Shown piece after piece: positions 6,779 through 10,972 of a DNA stretch of 10,972 nt. The notes beneath the pieces were generated by a model. That model ran no database searches. It saw only the letters and a list, made by a program, of their open reading frames with translations, and was not told the DNA's origin. Both the position numbers and the translations under genes were made by a program. How positions within the stretch are numbered: position 1 is the first letter of the stretch; each line of letters begins with the position of its first letter. The stretch covers positions 1-10,972 of the forward strand of contig QAMX01000064.1 in the NCBI GenBank assembly GCA_003149835.1. The letters are read 5' to 3'. This DNA comes from Clostridiales bacterium (GTDB taxonomy: Bacteria > Bacillota > Clostridia > Oscillospirales > QAMX01).

Positions 6779-7162
6779 GGGAAGTTACCAAACTGTCGGC
6801 TGCGTACCGGCATCACGGGAATCTCACCCCCGCGTGGTTCTCACGCGGCCGCCCCCAGTGCGTGCGACGGCTCACGGCTCACACAGGCCGCTTCAACGCT
6901 CAAGCGATAGGCTGGACGGGAGTATCATTATCCTCTCTGCCTGTCATGGCCTTGCGGGGAGCAACCCCGCGTTTACCGTCAGGCTTTCTCGCTCGGCCGT
7001 CTTTATCACGGCTGTCGTGGCGTGCCTACGGACGCGGCTTACCGCTCATCGCGGATAACAGAGAGAACGTATTTGGCAAATGGGTATTCGGTTGTCAAAG
7101 AACGGCGAGGGGACTGTGTGAGAAAATGTCCTCTCAAGTGGTAGGCAGCGAGAAGGCGGTTT

Positions 7163-7651
7163 TCACAACCTTAAATTCAAATATTTTTTTATGCGGTTGA
7201 TTTTCTTGGATATAGCCTGCTGTGTTACAGAACGGACGGCGGCAATTTCATTCTGCGAATATCCGTCAAACACAAGCAAAGTCAACAATTCCAAATCGTC
7301 CGGCGGCAGGTTTTTCAGTCTTGCCGCCAGCCTTGGATCGTCGATCTCATCAACCCAGCCATAGCGGTATAATTCCGATAAGCTGCCGATATTCGTTGAC
7401 AATTCCCGTAGGAATCTCTCAAACAGAGGTGATTTAGATTCTTCGCCTCCATCTCCGTCCTCCGGAAACGGCGTATCTGAAAGCGATTGTGTGTGCATAG
7501 CGTAAACTCGTGCGCTGCGATATTGATTCCAGTCAAATTCGCTCATTTCAGCGATTTGTTCCTCGGTCATACCCAGAGCGCGATATTCATCTGTCTGCGC
7601 CTTTTGCTTTTCAATAAATTTCTTGCGTTCATATCCATCGTTAAATCCCAT
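7163..7651 (-). CDS. Sigma-70 region-4-like helix-turn-helix protein (162 aa)
   Basis: The C-terminal part (about residues 112-160) reads RLKNLPPDDLELLTLLVFDGYSQNEIAA, then VTQQAISKKINRIKKYL. This is a region-4-type helix-turn-helix, as in sigma factors and the small sigma-like regulators of Firmicute mobile elements. The N-terminal 60 residues are charged and helical (GMTEEQIAEM, FDWNQYRSARVY), followed by an acidic Gly-rich linker (about 61-75). No clear region 2 is seen, so it is probably a DNA-binding regulator rather than a complete sigma factor. The ATG at 7651 has GGAG nine bases upstream, inside a long hairpin that a short upstream ORF could open. Its role is likely control of the downstream genes, but targets are not visible. 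Confidence 0.85.
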   Translation of the reverse strand: MGFNDGYERKKFIEKQKAQTDEYRALGMTEEQIAEMSEFDWNQYRSARVYAMHTQSLSDTPFPEDGDGGEESKSPLFERFLRELSTNIGSLSELYRYGWVDEIDDPRLAARLKNLPPDDLELLTLLVFDGYSQNEIAAVRSVTQQAISKKINRIKKYLNLRL

Positions 7652-7655
7652 TTTT

Positions 7656-7709
7656 GTGATCTCCTTTGAATTTTTGAATTTGGGTTAGAATCAAAAATTC
7701 GGAGATCAC
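7656..7709 (-). promoter_or_regulatory. Hairpin sequestering the ribosome binding site of the sigma-like gene
   Basis: In the minus-strand transcript, GTGATCTCC (7709-7701) pairs perfectly with GGAGATCAC (7664-7656), and GAATTTTTGA runs antiparallel to TCAAAAATTC (7700-7691 with 7677-7668). That gives 19 base pairs with a 3-base bulge (7665-7667) and a 13-base loop. The GGAG of the sigma-like gene is fully inside the 3' arm. The TGA stop of the 29-codon ORF (7708-7706) is inside the 5' arm. A ribosome finishing that ORF would cover the 5' arm and free the site, which is the layout of a translational attenuator or coupling switch. Confidence 0.7.
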
Positions 7710-7795
7710 GGGTATTCGGCTATGTACGGCTGCCACATTTCAAACGCCGCCTTCGGTGCGTGTAAACGTCCGTACCTGTGAAAAAACTCTTTCAT
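7706..7795 (-). CDS. 29-residue leader peptide ORF upstream of the sigma-like gene
   Basis: An ATG at 7795 opens 29 codons beginning MKEFFHRYGRLHAPK and ending EMWQPYIAEYP before TGA. AAAGGA lies six to seven bases upstream of the ATG, a good ribosome binding site. The peptide is aromatic-rich (Phe, Tyr, Trp) with a basic first half, has no signal or membrane segment, and is unknown to me. It starts 19 bases after the T-run of a terminator-like hairpin, and its stop codon lies in the arm of the hairpin that hides the ribosome binding site of the next gene. This context suggests a regulatory leader read by the ribosome rather than a protein acting on its own. A small functional protein is not excluded. 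Confidence 0.6.
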   Translation of the reverse strand: MKEFFHRYGRLHAPKAAFEMWQPYIAEYP

Positions 7796-7813
7796 GGCTT
7801 GTCCTTTCTGCGG

Positions 7814-7856
7814 AAATAAAAAAGCGGGAGCAATCGTTTCCAATCACTCCCGCTTT
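7814..7856 (-). terminator. Intrinsic terminator T1 (possible attenuator before the leader ORF)
   Basis: On the minus strand, AAAGCGGGAG (7856-7847) pairs with CTCCCGCTTT (7830-7821). The inner TGATTG/CGATTG segment extends the stem through wobble pairs to a GAAA tetraloop, and TTTTTTATTT follows. It is a very strong intrinsic terminator placed only 19 bases before the 29-codon ORF, so transcription of the sigma-like gene must read through it or start beyond it. Confidence 0.85.
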
Positions 7857-7898
7857 CGCTGCTATTCACTTCTAAAATGTTGGATCGGCCGTCACAAC

Positions 7899-7944
7899 AA
7901 AAAAGAAGCCTAACGCACAGCTAAAAAGCTGCTTGTCAGGCTTC
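7899..7944 (-). terminator. Intrinsic terminator T2 after the zinc-ribbon gene
   Basis: GAAGCCT (7944-7938) pairs with AGGCTTC (7911-7905) on the minus strand, with an inner GCAGC/GCTG stem and a TTTTTA loop, followed by TTTTTTG. It lies 93 bases after the stop of the 63-residue zinc-ribbon gene and probably ends that transcript. T1 follows within about 45 bases. Confidence 0.8.
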
Positions 7945-8037
7945 TACCTCGAAATCCCTTAACCTTTGTCAAGGGTTACTCCCATGTTCACGGATGGGCG
8001 GATGACGCTCTGTACGAAGAAGTGAAAATACTTTCGT

Positions 8038-8229
8038 CTATTCGATTGTTATGCCGATCTGCCGGCCGCAGTTGCCGCATTTAACGACAATATCGCCCTC
8101 GTCGTCCTTCAGGATGATCCTCTTGTCCAGCCGCTTTTGCTTGACAACATCATCCGCAAGCCGAAACTCGCAGTGCGGGCATTCCAGCGGCGGCCGTTTT
8201 CTGCGGCGCGCTGTGTCTGTCTTAGTCAT
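8038..8229 (-). CDS. 63-residue zinc-ribbon protein, likely target of the XRE/ImmA pair
   Basis: The protein has two CxxC pairs, CPHC (Cys17, Cys20) and CGNC (Cys51, Cys54), separated by a 30-residue charged segment, the classic spacing of a small zinc ribbon. Its first 13 residues are basic (ARRRKRPP), fitting nucleic acid binding. The ATG has GGAGGG eight bases upstream. A TTATAG -10-like box at 8274-8269 abuts a 20-bp perfect palindrome that also appears, partly degenerate, at the XRE gene promoter. The -35 is poor, so expression may need help or be tightly controlled. Terminators T2 and T1 follow. I do not recognise a named family. A regulatory or DNA-binding role is inferred. Confidence 0.75.
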   Translation of the reverse strand: MTKTDTARRRKRPPLECPHCEFRLADDVVKQKRLDKRIILKDDEGDIVVKCGNCGRQIGITIE

Positions 8230-8273
8230 GTTGAGATCCCTCCTCGTTTGTTTTGCTTTGGATCCGCTCTATA

Positions 8274-8293
8274 AATTAGCCGATTGGCTAATT
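8274..8293. promoter_or_regulatory. Operator palindrome upstream of the zinc-ribbon gene
   Basis: AATTAGCC-GATT-GGCTAATT is a perfect inverted repeat with 8-bp arms. It lies immediately upstream of a TTATAG -10-like box, in the promoter spacer of the zinc-ribbon gene. The same TTAGCCGATT core occurs at the XRE promoter (9351-9366), which makes the XRE protein the likely binder. Confidence 0.7.
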
Positions 8294-8320
8294 CGGAGCG
8301 TAAATTTTTTTATGAGCCGG

Positions 8321-8920
8321 TCACAGCAGTCCGGCTTCTTTCAGGCGGATCTCCATAGCCTGCTTTGACACGTTGAAGATCCCCGCCATTTCCGATACGA
8401 TCTCCTTTTTACTGCGGCCGCCCGCCAAAGCATAAAAGCACCGCTTGATCTGTCCCTTGGGCATAAGCAGCCTGTTGGCGACGGTGTTCGCCTGCCATTC
8501 GGTAGAGCTGTCCTGATCCGACGCGATAAAGGCGGCAATTTCTCCCGTACCCTTGTAAAGCCGCTGATGGATGACCCAGTGCGCCAGCTCGTGGGCAAGC
8601 GTAAAGCGCAGCCGTCCGACGTTATCGCCGATCAGCGATTCCTCGATCATGATCGTGCCGGCTTTCTGATAGATAAATTCATAGCGTCCTGTTTCAAGGT
8701 CAAAATAGCACGTCCAGCCATCGTCGAAAATGGTCTTGCCGAGCATTTTGCCGCTTTTAGACAGGCGCTTGTATTCGATAGTAAGTCCGTAGACTTCTTC
8801 AATAATATATTCGATCGGAACGGCCTGCGGAGACGCGTTCAGATAGTTCGGGCTGTATTTCATCAGAACAGAACGGGCGATCCCCTCAAGCGTCGATTCC
8901 GTAAAATATATTTGCTTCAT
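8321..8920 (-). CDS. ImmA/IrrE-family metallopeptidase
   Basis: This 199-residue protein has the zinc protease motif LAHELAHWVIH (HELAH, residues 110-114) and a downstream Glu141 in EWQANTVANRLLMP, the usual third zinc ligand of the ImmA/IrrE family (DUF955). The C-terminal 30 residues (KKEIVSEMAGIFNVSKQAMEIRL) form the short helical tail often seen in this family. In ICEBs1 and related elements, ImmA cleaves the partner repressor ImmR to switch on element genes. Here the ATG overlaps the stop of the XRE gene by four bases (ATGA), the same two-gene arrangement. Its own substrate is therefore probably the 137-residue XRE protein. The stop codon at 8321 lies in the loop of a short GCCGG hairpin. 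Confidence 0.93.
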   Translation of the reverse strand: MKQIYFTESTLEGIARSVLMKYSPNYLNASPQAVPIEYIIEEVYGLTIEYKRLSKSGKMLGKTIFDDGWTCYFDLETGRYEFIYQKAGTIMIEESLIGDNVGRLRFTLAHELAHWVIHQRLYKGTGEIAAFIASDQDSSTEWQANTVANRLLMPKGQIKRCFYALAGGRSKKEIVSEMAGIFNVSKQAMEIRLKEAGLL

Positions 8921-9330
8921 TTTTTCCGCGGTTCCTTTCCGGCAGGCGGTATATCATCCTTGGATTTGATGATCCGCTTGATGAAATCCTCCCACTCTTT
9001 ATCGTCAATATCGTTGTCCTTCGCTGTGCGCAGCGCGGCGCGCACAATATCCTTTTCCATGATGTACTCCGGCAGATCATAGCTGACCGTATGCTTCGAC
9101 CGTCCGGCAAGGTCATAAAAGGTATCCCGTTCCTCCTTCGTGCGGCACAGAATGCCGCACATTTTTTCAAGCACCTCGCCGCTCGGCGCGGGTTTTCGGC
9201 CTTTCTCCATATCGCAGATATACACCGCCGACACGCCGAGTTTATTTGCAAGCTCCCGCGCCGACAGGTATTCCTCGCTGTTCTTTCTTTGGTGAAGAAT
9301 AAAATCTCCGAATGTTCTCTCGCTGTTCAT
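8917..9330 (-). CDS. XRE-family repressor-like regulator (ImmR-type)
   Basis: This 137-residue protein has an N-terminal helix-turn-helix (about residues 20-48: SARELANKLGVSAVYICDMEKGRKPAP), typical of the Cro/CI-XRE family. A helical C-terminal half follows, ending in a basic tail. The ATG at 9330 has GGAG eight bases upstream. Its promoter is near consensus (TTGAAA, 17 bases, TATACT), and a palindrome lies between the -10 and the ribosome binding site, fitting autorepression. It is followed with a four-base overlap by the ImmA/IrrE protease gene, so this is probably the protease-controlled repressor of a mobile element or small regulon. An activating role at the zinc-ribbon promoter, which has a poor -35, is also possible. 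Confidence 0.9.
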   Translation of the reverse strand: MNSERTFGDFILHQRKNSEEYLSARELANKLGVSAVYICDMEKGRKPAPSGEVLEKMCGILCRTKEERDTFYDLAGRSKHTVSYDLPEYIMEKDIVRAALRTAKDNDIDDKEWEDFIKRIIKSKDDIPPAGKEPRKK

Positions 9331-9350
9331 TACGGCTCTCCTTTCACGGA

Positions 9351-9366
9351 TTAACTAATCGGCTAA
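9351..9366. promoter_or_regulatory. Operator at the XRE promoter
   Basis: On the minus strand it reads TTAGCCGATTAGTTAA, which matches TTAGCCGATTGGCTAA at 8276-8291 at 14 of 16 bases. One arm is intact and the other degenerate. It covers the predicted transcription start region of the XRE gene, as expected for autorepression. Confidence 0.65.
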
Positions 9367-9378
9367 CTCCGTGCGTAT

Positions 9379-9407
9379 AGTATAGCAAACATTCCCCCTT
9401 ATTTCAA
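9379..9407 (-). promoter_or_regulatory. Promoter of the XRE-ImmA operon
   Basis: On the minus strand TTGAAA (9407-9402) and TATACT (9384-9379) are separated by exactly 17 bases, with five of six matches each to the housekeeping sigma consensus. It is the best promoter in the right half of the window and lies about 50 bases upstream of the XRE ATG. Confidence 0.8.
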
Positions 9408-9423
9408 TAGGTTTTGCCGATGT

Positions 9424-9454
9424 GAAAAATAGTGTGTCAATTACGACACACTAT
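9424..9454 (-). terminator. Intrinsic terminator of the WYL regulator gene
   Basis: ATAGTGTGTC and GACACACTAT are perfect 10-bp arms around a 6-base loop (9429-9454), and on the minus strand a TTTTT run follows directly. It lies 30 bases after the stop of the WYL gene and before the XRE promoter. Its symmetry also allows an operator role. Confidence 0.75.
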
Positions 9455-9483
9455 CTGTGCGGAAGGGTAGAAAAGGTCATCCG

Positions 9484-10446
9484 TCAATCCGTATTGAGTG
9501 CATTTTCAAGCATGGAGCGATACTGCCGCACGATTTCCCGCGGAGCGGTGATCTGCATTTTTCCGGCGTAGGTAAACACCCATGAGAAGAAGGTTGGGCT
9601 GACGGATACGGTAAACTCTGCCGAAAAATGCGTATCGTCCAGCTTCTCGGTCTTGACTTCGATACCGGCGCGGTCAACGACTGCTTTCATAAGAGAGTTT
9701 TCACAGCGCAGCCTTACCGTCACCGGCTTTCCGTCATACATCATGAATACCTGATTGCAGTAATCGGTTATGCTATACCCGACAGGCGGAGCGTGATATT
9801 CCTTTTCGGATTGCTTGAGCGCGTCCATGCGGTCAACACGGAATTTCACTGCCTTGCCGTGGCTTTCGGAATAACCGAACACATAATAACTGTCATTGCT
9901 CCAAACGAGGTCGTAAGGCGAAAACTCATAGACCTGTCCGTTGTGCTTATGCACCTTCTGCTTGTCGGCGTTGTATTCGTAATACTTAAAGCACACAGCC
10001 GTATTCTCAATGATTGCGTTATGGAGCAGGTCTACGATGTAATACACCTTTTCGTTGTCCGTTTTCGTTTTGCCGTCAACATATAACCGCCTTTTCAAGA
10101 TATTCCCCTGATGAGGGCTTGCGACAGACGACAGCTTTTCAATCAATTCATACGTCTTTTTTTCGGATATGAATTTTGCGGCCTGCACCGCGTCTGTGAG
10201 CAGCTTCAGCTCCGGCAGTTCAAGGTAGCGGTTTCCGACAAAGTATTGATTCGGTCTGCCTTTGTTGCAGACAATATCAAAACCGCTGCCGGAGAGCTCG
10301 TCAAGGTCTGCCATGACGGTTTTCCTTGTCGTTTCAATGCCGAGAGTTTTTAGATGCTCTATGATGCTTTGGATCGTTGCGGGATGTTCTTCATCGGTGC
10401 TGTCCCACAGATGCTTGAATATGTATATGGCACGGTTTTTCTCCAT
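9484..10446 (-). CDS. WYL-domain transcriptional regulator
   Basis: This 320-residue protein has the standard three-part layout. An N-terminal winged helix-turn-helix (about residues 1-70) reads ATIQSIIEHLKTLGIETTRKTVMADLDEL. A WYL domain (about 135-210) contains SPYDLVWSNDSYYVFGY and KFRVDRM. A C-terminal WCX extension (about 235-315) ends APREIVRQYRSMLENAL. WYL proteins bind nucleic-acid ligands or other small ligands and control DNA-damage, phage-defence or mobile-element genes in many bacteria. The family WYL triplet itself is SYYVFG here. AAAGGAG lies five bases upstream of the ATG. A strong hairpin ends only 28 bases upstream, leaving no room for a normal promoter after it. Targets are unknown. 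Confidence 0.93.
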   Translation of the reverse strand: MEKNRAIYIFKHLWDSTDEEHPATIQSIIEHLKTLGIETTRKTVMADLDELSGSGFDIVCNKGRPNQYFVGNRYLELPELKLLTDAVQAAKFISEKKTYELIEKLSSVASPHQGNILKRRLYVDGKTKTDNEKVYYIVDLLHNAIIENTAVCFKYYEYNADKQKVHKHNGQVYEFSPYDLVWSNDSYYVFGYSESHGKAVKFRVDRMDALKQSEKEYHAPPVGYSITDYCNQVFMMYDGKPVTVRLRCENSLMKAVVDRAGIEVKTEKLDDTHFSAEFTVSVSPTFFSWVFTYAGKMQITAPREIVRQYRSMLENALNTD

Positions 10447-10470
10447 AACCGCTCCTTTCCGTGACAGCTT

Positions 10471-10512
10471 GAAAATAACGGAGTGATCCGTCCTTTCAGA
10501 TCACTCCGTTAT
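10471..10512 (-). terminator. Strong hairpin terminator between the membrane protein and WYL genes
   Basis: ATAACGGAGTGATC (10475-10488) and its exact complement at 10499-10512 form a 14-bp perfect stem with a 10-base loop. On the minus strand TTTTC follows the stem. It begins 19 bases after the stop of the membrane protein gene. It ends so close to the WYL ATG that it may act as an attenuator for that gene rather than a simple end of transcription. Confidence 0.7.
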
Positions 10513-10531
10513 GCTTTTAATGCGGACGGTA

Positions 10532-10972
10532 TTACTTCAATATCTTGAATTTGCCGATGATCGGTAATTCCTTTGCTCTGCCGTTTGCGGCGTTCATAAT
10601 GCCGATGATCAGCAGCACAAGGAACACGAGGCTGACCAGCCCTATAATGCTGACAAGGAAGTACAGCCGCCACGAGATCGCAAGGATAACGGAGCTTAAA
10701 ATCGCGTAAGCGATACCGTAGGCGATCTCAGCAATGCAGAGGACAAGCCCCTGGTTGGTGTGATAGCGGGCGAATTTGCTCTCCTTTGCCGCAAATAGGG
10801 GGATAAGGACAAGGATACCGATATACGCAAGGATCGCCATCGCCTTGTTGTTCTGAATATCCTGCGCGTCAAACTGCGCGGTATTATCCGCCGTGTTATT
10901 CAGTCCCGCGATTTTCGCGCTGAAATCGGTCTGCTGACCGGTCTGCTGCGTTTGCTGTGTTGTTTCCTCCTT
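10532..10972 (-). CDS. DUF4870-like membrane protein, N-terminus outside the window
   Basis: The frame is open to the window edge, giving at least 146 residues; an internal ATG at 10840 is not the real start. The visible N-terminal part is a Gln/Thr-rich linker (TTQQTQQTGQQTDF), then QDIQNNKAMAILAYIGILVLIPLF, the KESKFARYHTNQGLVLCIAE loop, two further hydrophobic segments (about 24 and 25 residues) and a short tail IIGKFKILK. This is the usual shape of small DUF4870/Tic20-like membrane proteins, which in Clostridia often carry an N-terminal zinc ribbon before such a linker; that part would lie beyond the window. Function unknown. It may be a resident chromosomal gene or element cargo. Confidence 0.85.
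   Translation of the reverse strand, partial: KEETTQQTQQTGQQTDFSAKIAGLNNTADNTAQFDAQDIQNNKAMAILAYIGILVLIPLFAAKESKFARYHTNQGLVLCIAEIAYGIAYAILSSVILAISWRLYFLVSIIGLVSLVFLVLLIIGIMNAANGRAKELPIIGKFKILK

Larger units (their letters stand above)
6632..7162 (-). other. Long structured region without a supported gene (possible ncRNA or transfer-related site)
   Basis: No convincing gene is found on either strand. Two plus-strand open frames (6705-7058 and 6718-7200) lack ribosome binding sites and have low-complexity, Arg/Ser-rich translations. The region has several fold elements. A 9-bp perfect palindrome GAAGATACC-TC-GGTATCTTC lies at 6759-6778. A GC-rich hairpin GCGGGG-N5-CCCCGC lies near 6955-6971. 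GGGGAC/GTCC-type pairing occurs near 7109-7138, and an inverted repeat at 6672-6704. On the minus strand TTGACA occurs at 7098-7093, a perfect -35, but the -10 at 17 bases is poor. The density of stems and the length between genes suggest a structured RNA leader for the MazF operon, or an oriT-like site. Neither is proven. Confidence 0.45.

Noticed and set aside
6860..6890. Resemblance of GTGAGCCGTGAGCCGTCGCA (minus strand) to conserved group II intron sequence
   Set aside because: The match is short and imperfect. There is no recognisable domain V, no GTGCG intron start in the right place and no reverse transcriptase gene, so no intron is called.
6705..7200. Two overlapping plus-strand frames (117 and 160 codons) in the intergenic region
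   Set aside because: They lack ribosome binding sites, overlap each other in different frames, run into the sigma-like gene, and have Arg/Ser-rich translations without domain character. The region is more likely non-coding.
7977..8000. Eight-codon minus-strand ORF MGVTLDKG
   Set aside because: There is no ribosome binding site before its ATG and it is too short to judge. It overlaps an imperfect palindrome with TTGACA, but no matching -10 is found.
1..10972. CRISPR arrays, tRNA or rRNA genes, insertion sequences
   Set aside because: No regularly spaced repeats, no cloverleaf or rRNA-like sequence, and no transposase other than the serine recombinases were seen.

Overview
The window looks like accessory DNA from a gut-type Clostridia (Oscillospiraceae/Ruminococcaceae-like Firmicute). 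This rests on moderate-to-high GC coding sequence, strong GGAGG ribosome binding sites, and gene families typical of Firmicute integrative and conjugative or mobilizable elements (ICE/IME). No relaxase, coupling protein or type IV secretion gene is visible, so only one end of a possible element is present. All supported genes lie on the minus strand, so the region reads from right to left.

From the right edge: a zinc-ribbon/DUF4870-type membrane protein, cut by the window end; a strong hairpin; a WYL-domain regulator with its own terminator; then an XRE repressor-like gene overlapping an ImmA/IrrE metalloprotease gene, as in the ImmR/ImmA switch of ICEBs1. A palindrome of the form TTAGCC-N4-GGCTAA lies at the XRE promoter and again before the next gene, a 63-residue zinc-ribbon protein, which suggests a small regulon. 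Two consecutive terminators follow. After them come a 29-codon ORF with its own ribosome binding site and a long hairpin that pairs the ribosome binding site of a sigma-70 region-4-like protein. The stop codon of the short ORF lies inside that hairpin. Next is about 530 bases of structured, apparently non-coding DNA, then a MazF/PemK toxin gene overlapping a small CxxC protein, and a small conserved hypothetical.

The left half is an integration module: three full-length large serine recombinases in tandem (563, 567 and 536 residues), tightly packed or overlapping, followed by a 107-residue catalytic-domain-only recombinase whose nucleophilic serine is alanine. A near-consensus promoter precedes the first recombinase, and a hairpin that would hide its ribosome binding site lies in the leader. 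The module is bracketed by a 30-bp imperfect direct repeat (25/30 identical) at 251-280 and 5713-5742. Directly left of the left copy is a different serine recombinase gene that has lost its N-terminal coding part, which suggests that an element inserted into, or recombined with, a resident recombinase gene.

The best candidates for something undescribed are: the leader-ORF/hairpin switch in front of the sigma-like gene, the direct repeats bracketing the triple-recombinase module, the nucleophile-less fourth recombinase, and the shared XRE operator. All functional statements are inferred from sequence.
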